Origin: Piezodorus guildinii
Taxonomy: Eukaryota; Arthropoda; Insecta; Hemiptera; Pentatomidae
Direction of reading: 5' to 3'
NCBI GenBank assembly: GCA_023052935.1
Contig: CM041297.1
Location: 105,515,563-105,579,562 of the forward strand
DNA length: 64,000 bases
Below, piece by piece: positions 47,245 to 58,592 of the stretch (position 1 is the first letter of the stretch; the number at the start of each line of letters is the position of its first letter). The notes beneath the pieces were generated by a model. That model made no database searches and had not been told where the DNA came from. It worked only from the letters and a program-made list of their open reading frames with translations. A program made the translations under genes and the position numbers.

Positions 47245-48365
47245 CTGACTTATTTTCAAATCCCATCAAACCACGTTTACTCTTTGTCGCTAATCCCACT
47301 GTATCCTTTCGTAACATCCCACTAATTCCTGTTGAGCAGATCCGCTACCTAGGACTCCATCTTGACAACCGTCTTACTTGGAATCCTCCCAGTAGACAAG
47401 AAACTGCTCGCAGATACCAATTGTTACAACATTTACTTGACAAACGTTCAAAACTTCCCATCTACTACAAACAACTAATTTATATATCCATTATTAGACC
47501 TATTTGGACATATGGTATTAAGCCAAGCCATCAAATTCCTCCCGCATCCAATCCTTAAAATCTAAAATCTTTCGAAAGAACCTAAATGCTTCTTATTTTG
47601 TCACCAATAAATATATCCATAAAGACCTGAATATCTCATTAGTTGCAGAATTAGCCAAAATTATGGGGTTGTTTTACATGAAATGCCCGGTTTTATAGTT
47701 TCTGAAATACATAAAGGATTTTGCAGGTCTCTGTTGATTTCTTCCAAATGTTTACATATTTAAAGTAAACAGTTACTAATCCTCTACCTTTGCATTATAA
47801 ACATTAGCTTCCCAATCAATTACCCATTAAAAGTGTATTGGGAAAGTAAAAAAGCTCGATACGTGAATACCTCATGATCTCACTGACCAGCAGCAAGACC
47901 CCATGTTTCAAAACATACCGTGCAAAAATTGAAAGAACTGGGCTACGAAGTTCTTCTGAACCCACCATATTCTCCGGACTTGTTCAGGAATTTAGACAAC
48001 TTCGTCAACGGAATCTTTTTGAAAATGATGATCAAGTGAAAAGTGCGTTTTCAGATTTTGCTTCACTTCAAAGATCAGAGTTTTTCAGTTCGGGGAAAAA
48101 GTTGGTGTCACGTTGGGAAAAAATGTGTAGAAAAAGAAGGTAAATACTTCGAATAAAATTATCTTGTTTTCATATTGTATTTTTAATAAAAATCCTTTAC
48201 CTTGAGAACGGAAATTTCATCTGACACAACCCAATAGATAAACCTTCTTTAATTCCAAACTACCAGCACACTCTAACCCGCTTGTCCGTACCCTCTCATC
48301 TCCATCTATTATAATCCACTGAGGCGCCTGAAAAGACTGTGGCCTCGAGACCTGCTAATGAAATA
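47245..48365 (+). mobile_element. Jockey (second family) fragment, split by mariner
   Basis: 47245-47663 encodes with shifts IPVEQIRYLGLHLDNRLTWN, RQETARRYQLLQHLLDKRSK and YISIIRPIWTYGIK. After a mariner insertion it resumes at 48237 and ends RRLKRLWPRDLL near 48355. It is 5'-truncated, with several stops and a deletion near 47522. Confidence 0.8.
47664..48234 (+). mobile_element. Mariner (second family), deletion derivative
   Basis: TA at 47662-47663 and 48235-48236. The imperfect inverted ends ('tggggttgttttacatgaaa' and the reverse of 'tttcatctgacacaacccaa') and the 5' UTR are nearly identical to 43505. The transposase is reduced to IGKVKKLDT, a stop, then IPHDLTD, later pieces of the catalytic domain C-terminus (KELGYEVLL-like, then FLNGIFLKMMIK-type, frameshifted) up to about 48140. 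A large internal deletion removed most of the catalytic core. Confidence 0.85.
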
Positions 48366-49237
48366 AATATAAGTGCTACCGCTGGGTAAATTCTTCAGAA
48401 GAATTTATCAGGCCAATTGTTACTTTTTTAAATGTGTTTTTTTTTCGCGCAACATTTCCGATTTTTTCACGTGACTACTGGGGAGCGTTTGCCCCTAATA
48501 TTTTGCAGAGTCTATTCGTTTAATATCTAGTCTTAATCTTAATATCTATAGAAAAGAAATTTCATAAAAATCGATGAGACACATTTGAGACCTCCTTGTC
48601 AGTCTAAATTTTAATTTAAGCACATCCTTATTTAATTAACATTTAGTAATTTGTGTACAATAACCTTGATGAATACAGTTTAATTATTTTAAAGTCCCAA
48701 ATAAGACATTTTGTGTGTGTAGCAAATGGCTTAGGCTACCCCTTCTTTAGGGGTACCTTAGGGTGGTTACGTGTGGTCGTTTTTTACATGAAGCTAGTGA
48801 CCCAGATGCTTTTTCATCTCCATCTACGCCTTGCCCTTCCCATAAATCGTATTCTCAAGTGTGCTCCAGCAATGGCGCATTTTTTAGTAAATAATTTATT
48901 TCCACCAACTTGGAAGGGGAACATTGTTGTCTTAAAACCTTTCTAGGAATCATTTATGTTTGCTATTTCAGCTGTTATTGCAGGAATTCGTCTCATGGCC
49001 AGGAAACTAAATGGTATTTCTTAAAAGTTAATCGCAATACTCACTTAAAAAAGTCACACTTTTTCGTAATAGCTACCTAACATTTAAACTGATCGGTATT
49101 TTAAAATAATTATTTATTTCTTGCACCGCCTTACACACGGCAAAATCAACCATGAAGATGTTCACCGTACTTGCAAACCTCGCCAAAAAATACTTGGCAA
49201 ATACGCTTGTAAAATATAAAATTTTTTTTTATACAAC
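48366..49237. other. No gene; possible RT scrap at 48830-48946
   Basis: A plus-strand frame ends ILKCAPAMAHFLVNNLFPPT then WKGNIVVLKP, weakly like the 'FP-x-x-WK-x-A-x-V-x-x-x-x-KP' segment of non-LTR reverse transcriptases. Too short for a firm call. Confidence 0.25.
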
Positions 49238-49355
49238 TAAACATACCACAGAAAGACCCTAAAACGTGTTTTGCCAGTGAAAAGTTGAATTCAAAAATTT
49301 TCAAGATCGCAATACTCTGTTTTATTATTTATTTCACATATAGATAAGTGAAAGT
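49238..49355 (-). mobile_element. Family A left-terminal fragment
   Basis: In reverse: 'ccctaaaacgtgttttgcc', 'tcaaaaattttcaagatcgc', hairpin remnant 'tatttcacatatagataag', then 'gtgaaagtaa'. About 115 bp of the left end only. Confidence 0.8.
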
Positions 49356-50320
49356 AATATATCTGGTTTATTATATATGTTTTGTGCGTAGGTTCCAATG
49401 GAAAAATGTTCAAGCGTTATTGGAGTTTTAAATTATAAACATTTTGTTTCTTGTATGAACTTCCAACTATTGGTATGAATAGGAAATTTTTCGGAATAAA
49501 CGTGAGATCTGGCATTAAATAAGAAGCCTATATTAATTATAAAAAATATATTTTAAAGAATTACTGATTGACTGACATCAAAGTTATAATTATTATAACT
49601 ACTCTTACGATTAAAGTAAAAAAAATGAAAAAAAGAAAGAAATATGACCTTAAAAATCCCTGAGTACAGCTAGTTTCGTAAAAAGCAATCCTGAATATAG
49701 CTTAAAAATATTTTCTAGTTACCCTTTTACCATTTTATGTTTATGTATTAATATATTCAAGTATAATGCATTGGCATACACCCATATTAATTAATTAATT
49801 TAAATGTGCTATAAAAGCGTTTAAATTTAATTATTCCCTGAATATAACGGTGAAGTGTGCAGGAGACCAATTGAAATCAACCTCAGTGCAGTTGAAACAC
49901 AGAACCCTCGCCACCCCAGCTATGGAGCGTCCAATAACCTAATTGTCTGATCTGTATGCGGAACGTGCGAGCTGTGTTTGTTGGTCAGGTCCCCATATCA
50001 GTTACACAACTTGTACACGTACTTCTATAATTGGTGTCGTACAGGGCCTCTACTCAGTACCGCATTATCTTATCTTATTCATCTTTAGTTTCCCTCTATA
50101 CAGGTGTACAAAGCCCTAATAGATAACTGTGATTTCACTGAATACTGCTCAGTAAGGACTATGTAATTAGTTTTCAATACTATTTAATAATACGATATTT
50201 GTCTTCAATTTGTATTTTATAACATTCTGCAAATATACAAGAGGTCATTATCAATTTAATCCTAAAATATCACATAAACTATTTACATATTCTTACATTA
50301 TTTAGTGTTATTATATATTT
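49356..50320. other. No gene seen
   Basis: AT-rich, with a GC-richer patch at 49840-50110 that is not repeated in the window and has no splice-site pair noticed. Confidence 0.3.
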
Positions 50321-50329
50321 AAAATATTA

Positions 50330-50673
50330 CATTCAATCCTTTCAAACCAGAGTCCTGCGAACATTATTAAATGCTCCTTATAATATCACAAATCATACCT
50401 TACACCACTACCTAAATAAGCCATTTATTTTAGACCTTATACCATCAAAATTCTGCAAATTCCATCAGAACCTTATCCATCAGCTCCAACCCCACCAATA
50501 CTATCCCCTATAGAAGGTGGAAACGGCAGTGGTCCTGCGACCTCTTGTAAATATGTATATATTGGCCCATTGGTTCTAGCACTGGCTAGATTCTTCACTC
50601 AATGTGCTGTATGAATGACGTAAATATAGGTATGAGTGATTTCTAGACTTTGTTAACATTTTATTGATTCATT

Positions 50674-50719
<46 letters not shown>

Positions 50720-50845
50720 ATTTTTATTTTATTGCTGTGAATGCGTATATATTGTATGAATGTAACCTTTCACCACTATTATTAATGTCCAAATTAAGAC
50801 ATATTGTAATATTACTCAATAAAAATTGTTGTTCAAAACAAAAAA
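50330..50845 (+). mobile_element. Jockey (full-length family) 3' fragment
   Basis: Encodes FQTRVLRTLLNAPYNITNHT-like C-terminal residues, then RRWKRQWSCDLL near 50515-50548, followed by the family 3' UTR ('ctagcactggctagattctt', 'tgtccaaattaagacat', 'ctcaataaaaattgttgtt') and A's. The direct repeat aaatatta at 50322-50329 and 50846-50853. A TA microsatellite (50681-50716) has expanded inside the UTR. Confidence 0.85.
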
Positions 50846-50853
50846 AAATATTA

Positions 50854-52292
50854 GAAGTGATGTTACATTTATTTTTAATGGAGCAGTATTGTAATTTTCA
50901 TGAATTTTATCACACTTTTGATCATTTTTCCTGTTGGCAAGCACTTCGGCCATAGATGAGAGAATACCGTGTTTTTATCAGGTGTCAGAATATATTTAGC
51001 ATGATATGGTGTTTTTGGTTAAGTATTATTAATAGTGTCAGAAATTATAAGTTTTTTTCAATTAAAAAAAAAAAAAATCCGATCAATTTAGAAAATAAGT
51101 AACTTGTATAAAAGCACATGTTAAAAAATTTAAATTTGTAAAACTGTAATTTTTCATATTATAACCAATTATAATTTAAGTATCGTATAAAAGTTATGCA
51201 ATAATTTATAAGTAGGTAAAAATAAATCTAAAAAGATATAGATATGGAATCGTCTCGACTCCACTATTACTAGTATATTTTCCTTAATTTAGGAGCAGCT
51301 TCTAAACAATATATGATATGTCGAATATAAAAAGAAAAGTATAGTTTAAAAGTTTAAAATATTTTAATATTAATAGACAAAAAAGGAGTTTTAAAGAAAT
51401 TTTATTCTCAGGAAGCCGTTTTTACTTCATATGACCTTATTATTTCGAGGATGAATTTTTTTTTTCTTATATATCAGATTTACATTGATTCCGATCGGTA
51501 AAAAAGAGTTGCTAAAATCACACTGGATTTTCCTTGTACTATCTTTTTCTGATATGGAATTAATGGTTTTGACTAGACACTCAAACTTGATTAAGAACTA
51601 AAAGGGAAAAAAAAAAGTATAAATGTTTCCCAATGTTAAAGATACTTTTTTTAATATACAAAATCAGTGTTTTTTGTATTGTATAATATATGTAGAAGAA
51701 AAAAATATAAATCAGTCGAAGAATTGATTGAAAGTAACATAAAAACCAATGAACCTTAAAAAATGTTTTTTTTAGCACAATGGTTATTGAAGTTTGTGCG
51801 ACGCCCCTTAACGTTATTATTAAGACCAGGACATGAGTGTTTTCATTTTTCTCTGGGCAGATTCCATATTTTACTCGTTTTTTTCTAAATAAAAAAAAAA
51901 AAAACTATTGTTGATTTGATAAATGCTATTCGGTAGATTATTGACTTAACACTAGTTCTCTTGAAAATTCATTGTTGAATTGTTGTCCCAATTAAATGAC
52001 AGGTGATTGGATCTTTAGGTAAATCAGGCAAATCATATCTGCCCGTGACATTGAATCCATAGCAATTAACCCTAGTATCTATATGGTAATGAACCTGTCA
52101 GTATCTAAACCTTTCCAAGCGTGCTTGAGTTTATAAACAATCGATTATTATCATTAGTAATATCCTATATCACCACTATTTTCATTCCATTATGGACGGA
52201 TACCGTATCCATCTCAAATCTTGTAATAAACTCATAAATTCATCAATTCAATAATGCGATTTTTTTCAATGGCTTCATTAATACTATACAAA
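50854..52292. other. AT-rich, no gene seen
   Basis: No repeat match or credible coding frame; the 72-codon frame starting 50737 lies partly in the Jockey UTR and the 65-codon minus frame at 51581-51778 is low complexity. Confidence 0.35.
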
Positions 52293-53192
52293 AATAAAAA
52301 TCTGGTGCGGGCAACACACGACTTTCACTTACCTCCGTTTTTAAAATCGATTAGAGAATTGAACTTGAATTGACAGATGAAGAGGATTGAAACCATTAAA
52401 GAATAAATTAAGTGGAATTTCTTTAAAAACATGTGTTTCATTAAAAAATCTATTATATTATTAACTAAAATAATCAGTTAGTTTTATGTTCATTTCATCA
52501 CTCTCTATTAACTTTTAAAAGCTTCTGTATGAGATAATATTTTTTTCTGAAATCTTTAGCTTTCCAACGGTATATCATACATATATATTACTGCTGTTAT
52601 GTTCAAAAACGAAAAATTGCAAACAAAAAATATTTTTTCTGTTTTCTCCTTTAGTTGGGTATCGGATATATTCAATTAATTTATTTACCTGTTTTTCTAC
52701 AGCGTTAACAAGATAATATAGTTATTTTTATTGAATCTACAAAATTAAAGGTACTTTAGAGGAAGAAAATTTAAAATATCGGCATTTAAGCCCTGTCATA
52801 CCATTTTAATCAGAATAAAACCTACATGCTATTAAAGCCCATTAAATTTTACATCGATATAGCGAGTTTAATCAAAATCGTCGGAACCCTTTTCAAGAAA
52901 ATCGAAAAAAAAGTGCAAAATGCATAGTATAAAGTGCCTCTTCTGGTGAGCTTATTTTGATGAAAAATGTTTTGTCACGTCTCGGGCGTATAGTTGTCTT
53001 AAATATGAAATTTCAGTTTCATAGGACTTGCCGTTTCCGCCCGGGAGTTACCACACACACACAGACACAGACCTTTTTGCGGGACTTGGTTATTTGGACT
53101 CAGGGGAGGGACCCTATAACGTGTATTTCCGTTGAAAACTTTCACGATGCCAATACTTCCCCTTACTATATATAGTAAGTGAAAGTAAAAAA
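52293..53192 (-). mobile_element. Family A copy 12, full length
   Basis: In reverse the right terminus aaatctggtgcgggcaacac is at 52293 and the hairpin end ttactatatatagtaagtga is at 53162-53181, then AAGT and an A-run. With the 11.9-kb copy it is the best preserved. No TSD beyond A/T bases. The short frames over its left end are shadows; no peptide is shared in frame by all copies. Confidence 0.92.
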
Positions 53193-54221
53193 ACATGTGT
53201 TTTTTTCACAAAGCACAGTGCTGCTTAATATATACAATACAAACATATGTTTTTACAGAACGTATTGATAATTAATATTTATACATTATTCGTGTTATTT
53301 TATCACATTACCTCACTTTTCTCCTTAAGCGCTCACCCTCGCCTTTATCTACCTTGCTGATAGTACCTAATGTTTTCATCATTTGGTCTACGAGTCTCTT
53401 CCAGGTAAGCTCGATGACTTGCTAATGACCAGTCAGCTCAGATGAACTTGGTCCTAGTGGCGACCCCTTTTAGTCCCAAACATACACCTGTTCACCTCAC
53501 CTATAAACTCTCACCGTTCCTTCGTCTATCAGAGCATCCATCCTTCTGCGGATTTATCTCGCTTACATCCGCTTAGTAAGAGTCTCTCCGGTTATACTAT
53601 TGAAAAAATCCAATAAGATAACAAATACCGACTGACTGCAGTTGCCATGGTAACACGTTGCGTTTAAGAACCTTCCTTAATAAGACCGTTTTTAAAGCGC
53701 CCCATCGTTTGTTTGGTTGTTGTTATTACTAAAATCGACTTTGGTGAAGAAAATTTAGACCATCACCTGTCACTATAAACTAAGGTATGTTTTGCGAATA
53801 TTTTACAGCTTGCTTTTAGCGGCATCCGCAACCTTCGACCACTCACTAGATTCAATTTTTTTTTGTTTAAAATATCTAGCTACTCGTATATCTATTTGCA
53901 CAAACTTAAGCCGGGAAGTTGTTACCACATTAAATAAGGGCTACATTTTCGTTTTTCTTTTAACTTACTTTGCCCGTAATACTGGGTTATATGTCTCTGG
54001 TGAACCCGAATACAAATCGTATTGTACAGTTCATAATACGCTTGAGTTTTGCTTCGAGCTCACCTGAAAGTTCGCTCTACACCACACAACCGATAAATGC
54101 TTAGAGAGTCCTGACTTCTTTGATGGAGTGTGGTAATCCACATCATTAATCATTAATATGAAGGTGGACTTCTCTAAGAGAGCGTTTTGACATTTGATCT
54201 TAGAGGATGTGTAGAGTAGGG
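53193..54221. other. No gene seen; pyrimidine-rich patch 53310-53620
   Basis: Mixed composition, not repeated in the window. 53330-53404 has an acceptor-like and a donor-like edge and a 25-codon open frame, but the protein is hydrophobic and featureless. The 91-codon frame at 53792-54067 has no domain recognised. Confidence 0.3.
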
Positions 54222-54360
54222 GGCGGGATGGCCGAGTGGGCCAGCTACCATATGACCAAAAAACATATGATAAAATAATTACGGGTTCGTATCTCAGTAC
54301 GGGAAAGGGAGGGGGCTTTTAACTTTAGTATATAAAAGCGAGCAAGGTAGAAGTGAAAAA
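54222..54360 (+). repeat. SINE F copy 2
   Basis: tRNA-like head: A box 'tggccgagtggg', B box 'gggttcgtatctc', arms 'gggcggga' near the start, then 'gggggcttttaac' and an A-run. It resembles a Ser/Leu-type tRNA with a long insert, but the stems are too weak for a functional tRNA gene. Related to 13835-14030. Confidence 0.6.
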
Positions 54361-54394
54361 AAAATGTGTCGATTATATATATATATTACTATAG

Positions 54395-54398
<4 letters not shown>

Positions 54399-54439
<41 letters not shown>

Positions 54440-54693
54440 CTATTTTTTATTGAGTAAAATTACAATCTGTCCCAATTTGGACATCAATAGTAGTGCTGAA
54501 AGATATCATACATACTACATTCATACAATATATACACGGCATAAAATTGCAATAAAATATATACACAATAATGATATCAATAATCAATAATCAATACAAT
54601 AAAGTCAAGAATTCACTAATACCTATATACACATACACACACTCATACATACATCACATTGAGTGGAGAATCTAGCCAGTGCTAGAACTCCAA
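54399..54693 (-). mobile_element. Jockey (full-length family) 3' UTR fragment
   Basis: About 295 bp of only 3' UTR, preceded by a T-run of nearly 40 (an A-tail on the element strand). The target duplication tatagaatt is at 54390-54398 and 54694-54702. High similarity to 31526-31770. A young, severely 5'-truncated insertion. Confidence 0.9.
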
Positions 54694-54702
54694 TATAGAA
54701 TT

Positions 54703-55289
54703 GTTTAAAAGAAAATTGTAGCTCGATCATATTTTATTTTACTGATAACAAACCTTTCACGTGATTATTCGATATTACATATCGTGGGAAGCCAATAGGT
54801 ACCGGTTCAATAAGTATAGATTCACAATAATTGGAAAAGGTTAGAAGACGACAAGTAATCCAGTAGAAGGGAGGAGGCTGTCATACAATGGAGGAACTGT
54901 TAGAGCCGATTCCCGATTCCGGGGGCAAATCCTGTAGCAGCCGGCAACAAATAAAAGATGCCGGTAGCCTTACTGATCGTCACGTGCCCCGGTGAATGGT
55001 TCGTTAGTGAGGACTTTGTGTCCGTCACGGGGACGGTTCGTTTCTTGCGCTAATGGGGCGGCTTCCTTCGCCCGTCCCGTCGTCTTCTACTAGCTCTATT
55101 CTTAGCCAATAGTCGCTATTAGGCCAAATTCTTTCCAAGGATATTTATTTTTTATTAGGCCCTGTGTGGAGTAGTTTTTTAATTTTTTTTTTCTATTTCT
55201 TGAATAACCGATGTTTTTAGTTTATTATTTCCAATAATGAACCTTTGTAATCGACCAAAAAAAAAAAAAAAAACCTTTAAAATTTGAGG
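54703..55289. other. No gene; GC-richer island 54780-55140
   Basis: CpG-richer than its surroundings, with 'gtcacgtgccccggtga' and 'gtccgtcacggggacggt'. Not repeated here. Candidate host regulatory or conserved non-coding sequence; no function can be assigned. Confidence 0.35.
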
Positions 55290-55948
55290 GGTTTACATTT
55301 AAAGATGTATAGAATCAGAATAACGTATACAAAAAAAAAAAACGTTTTTCCACCCAACGGCTGACAAACCAACATGCAGTTGTTCTAAAAGTAGCTACAG
55401 ACTGTTGGTCATTATTCTAACTGAGATCGGTTGATTTTATTTATTGTATTTTGAATGTATATATGGCAATATTTTATTGTTATCAACTATTAGTTGTTTT
55501 GTTTTTTAATTATATATAACCACCTCTCAGAATTTGAGAGCTTCTGTTTCAAGATGGGTAGAATCCGAATAACAAATTTTAAAACAAATCTGTTTGTCCG
55601 CTGTCCGCGGTATTTCTCCGAAACTACCGGATCAATTTTTTTAAATTCCCCATTAAAATACTAGGGCATGTAACAATGATTTTAACACTTAGACGTTGAT
55701 ATCCACTCGTTATTTTAAAAATGGCAGCCGATAAAACGGGATTCAATTCAATAACTCAGTAATTTTTGAAGATAAAGATAAAAAATAGTGATGTTTATTA
55801 ACCAAAAAAACCACGAATAATTAATAAAAAGATAGAAAAGAAAAATGTTATCCATAAATACATCCATAACTCAGTTATTTTTAAAGATAGAGAAACATGT
55901 GTAAAGTGTTTTAGAATCAGTAAAGCATGATAAACAAGGATAAAATAT
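55290..55948 (+). repeat. Repeat J, plus copy
   Basis: Contains 'agtagctacagactgttgg' (reverse at 1680), 'cggtatttctccgaaactac' (reverse near 2720), 'taactcagtaatttttgaag' and 'ataactcagttatttttaaa', and 'gttttagaatcagtaaagca'. It stops at the Jockey fragment. Confidence 0.6.
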
Positions 55949-55959
55949 ATTTTTGTTTT

Positions 55960-56597
55960 CATTTTAAACATATTTATTGATATTTACAACTCTATACAAA
56001 ATGCATCAAGTAAATGTGATTGACATATGGTAAATCGAAATGAAATACATGTAGAAACACCACCCATTGGCAGCACTCTAAATATATTTTAAACTAGAAG
56101 GTCTCGGGGCCATCTTGTTTTCAGACGCCTCGGATGATTATCAGGAATAGAGGAGGAAGACAGAATGGAAACTAGTGGATTAGAGTGGGAATGGAGTTTT
56201 TCATGAAATGAATGATACCTGGTTCGCGCTAAATCTGTAACATATGGAACATTAAGGTCTTTATGGATAAGTTAATTCGTGACAAAGTGTTGAACATTGA
56301 GGATTTTACGAAGGATTTTGGATTGTAAGGATTGGATACGAGAGTCAATTCGATGGTTTAGTAGACACCCATAGATCTACTCCGTAAGTCCAGATAGGCC
56401 TTATGATGGTCATGTAGATGAGTCTTTTGTAGTTAAGTGGAAGGTTAGTGCGTCTGTCTATAAGTGTTCAAGTAACCGATATCGGCGTGCAGTTTCTTGT
56501 CGTTTCAGTCTAGTGTGGGGATTCTATGTTAGACGTTTGTCAAGTAGAAGTCCTAGGTAGCCGATCTGTTCAACTGGAACAAGCGGAATATTATTAG
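55960..56597 (-). mobile_element. Jockey (second family) 3' fragment
   Basis: Minus strand: 3' UTR with 'gtgctgccaatgggtgg', the ORF2 end (RRLKTRWPRDLLV-like) and upstream IPLVPVEQIGYLGLLLDKRL at 56530-56590. Several indels. It joins an RTE remnant without spacer at about 56597. Confidence 0.8.
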
Positions 56598-56885
56598 ATA
56601 GAACTGTACAAATGCTTTGCATATCAGCTTCTTCGTTTTTATCAATATATTGCTGCTCCAAAGTAATGAGTTGAGCATTCCTACTGCTTCTTTTCCGCAT
56701 GTGATCCTTCTTTGGATTTCTGCCTCTGATCGGACATTCTATTCGATTATGGAGACCAAAAAACAAAGCTGTTCCACTTTGCATAGATTGCACAATGTTT
56801 GGTCGGTACTTTCCTCCTTCTTCGTGCACATATATTTGGTTTTTTCATAATTTATTTTGAGTCCTTCTTGCTCAATTAAAAAATT
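56598..56885 (-). pseudogene. RTE-clade reverse transcriptase remnant
   Basis: Frames on the minus strand read EGLKINYEKTKYMCTKKEE, later LVSIIE, EIQRRITCGKEAVGMLNSLL and SSNILIKTKKLICKAFVQF. The order G-L-K-I-N-x-E-K-T-K-Y-M, G-S-x-I, E-I-x-x-R-I, I-K-T-K is the known RTE palm-to-thumb pattern. The catalytic motifs are outside the fragment. The spurious ORF joining it to the Jockey piece is a chimera. Confidence 0.7.
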
Positions 56886-57845
56886 TAACGTTCTATGTGA
56901 TATAATTGCTAGTGTTTACAATCACAAATTTAAAATTGGTCTTTTTTAAACACTTCGAAAATAAAGGGCTTAAAGAACAGAAGATTTATGGTGTATTGCA
57001 GAAGATATATTTTATTTCTTTATGAGGATTTGAATAAATAACTTCTAGTATAATTTTTAAATTTTAGGTTATTTTTATTCTCTTAACTTCATTTTATGCT
57101 ACTAATCGGGCGATGCTATAGCGGGACTCCTAAATTTTGCCTATCCAAGTTAAATTTGGATGAGTATCTTTATTCGGGTTCTACGTATCTTGAAACTTAA
57201 GCCCTTAAATTTTGAGGATGGTGGGTTTTTTTTTTGTTTTTTTTTACGTTCGTCGATTACAATGGTTCAATATTCAAAATAATAAACGAAAATACTTAAA
57301 TTGATTTTACCAATGGAGTTAAGTGAATGTCCTTTGTTAACTTACAGTAGAATAAGTTTCAATCGAGGTTTTATGCTCGTTGTAAAAACCTAAACTAATT
57401 AACTTCAATTTAATTACCATATATATTCCTTAAACACCATCCTTACTTCATGGGTCATAACTTGATTGGGTGTAAACGGTATTGTTAATAGAGAGAAAGA
57501 TTTCCGGCACTTAACTGACGCTCTCCTCTTAATAGCGAAGTTTGAGTTAAAAAGTATCGTTGGTAACTTTTTAATTACCAAGCAGTGACGGGCTACAGCT
57601 CCCAGTTAATTGACACAGAATATTCATTAACGTTAATGGAAATGGAGCCGATTCTAGCTTAATTTTCCCAAATTAATTATTTCTGAATACACTAATACTA
57701 ATTAGAAACTGAAATTTATTCGTTTGAAAGGTTTCCGAAAAGCTTCGAGGTTACTGCCGTTTTTATTTCCTTTTCTGTCAGATATGGATCAGGAAAAACT
57801 AAAATAATCCAGACAAGATTGTATTTTTATGATGTAAATACAAAA
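56886..57845. other. No gene; SINE C tail and family A tail scraps
   Basis: 57080-57175 holds the minus-strand 3' part of a SINE C ('tatgctactaatcgggcgat', 'gcgggactcctaaattttgc'). 57295-57345 resembles a family A right end ('gattttaccaatggagttaa', 'gtgaatgtcc'). The rest is unassigned. Confidence 0.4.
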
Positions 57846-58157
57846 CATCTGGTGTGGACAACACACGACTTTCGGTTATCCACATTGCTAAAATCAATTT
57901 AAGGGTTTTAAAATGCAATAAGAGATGGAAATAAATGAAACTAATAAATAATTAGTTCAATTGAAATTATATAGAAACATGTGTTTTATTAAATAATCTA
58001 TTATATTATTATAAAAACACAATCAGTTAATTTTATCGGATTTTTATCATTCTCCATTAACTTTTACAGGCTGTTGTATAAGATAATTTTTTTCTAAAAT
58101 GTTTAGCTTTCCAACGGTATATTATACATATATATTACTGTTTTTATGTTAAAAACA

Positions 58158-58207
<50 letters not shown>

Positions 58208-58592
58208 TCTCTTTTCTCCTTTAGTCGGATATTAAATTCGTTAATTTTATATATTTATCAGATTTTATCAATGCTAATAAGATGATATGGTTATTTTGAT
58301 AAAATCTATAAAATTAAAGGTACTTTAGATGAAGAAATATTAGCATTTAAGCCCTATCAGACTATTCCGATCATACATGATATCAAAGACCATTAGATTT
58401 TACATCTCTATAGCGAGTTTAGAGCTCTTTTTGAGAAAATCCTAAGAAGGTGAAGAACCTTAAATACACACAGTTTCCCACAACTTGATTATTCGGACTC
58501 AGGTGATTTTCGTTGAAAACTATAATTCGAAAATTTTCAGAAACGCAATACTCTATATCATATATGATGATAGAGGTAGGTGGAAGTAAAAA
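57846..58592 (-). mobile_element. Family A copy 13 with A-run expansion
   Basis: In reverse 'acatctggtgtggacaacac' to 'gatagaggtaggtggaagt'. The left-half block with 'aatttcatattt' is deleted and a run of about 46 A's (58157-58203) replaces the consensus 'cgaaaaattgcaaac' region. Non-coding. Confidence 0.8.

Noticed and set aside
52957..53196. Short ORFs repeated over the left half of family A copies (also 11778-12068, 24844-25124, 37483-37794)
   Set aside because: The frames are not preserved in length or start among copies and sit on both strands; family A shows no coding constraint.
53330..53404. Possible 75-nt plus-strand exon with AAG acceptor and CAG|GTAAGC donor
   Set aside because: Weak acceptor, hydrophobic featureless peptide, and no neighbouring exon candidate on that strand; too likely to be chance.
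54222..54310. Possible functional tRNA gene at the SINE F head (and B-box-like sequences at 20440, 42450, 63395, 63555)
   Set aside because: A and B boxes are present, but acceptor and anticodon stems do not pair well and each is followed by a repeated SINE body or lacks an A box.
56524..56829. 101-codon minus-strand ORF as a single gene
   Set aside because: It is a chimera of an out-of-frame RTE remnant and an in-frame Jockey remnant.
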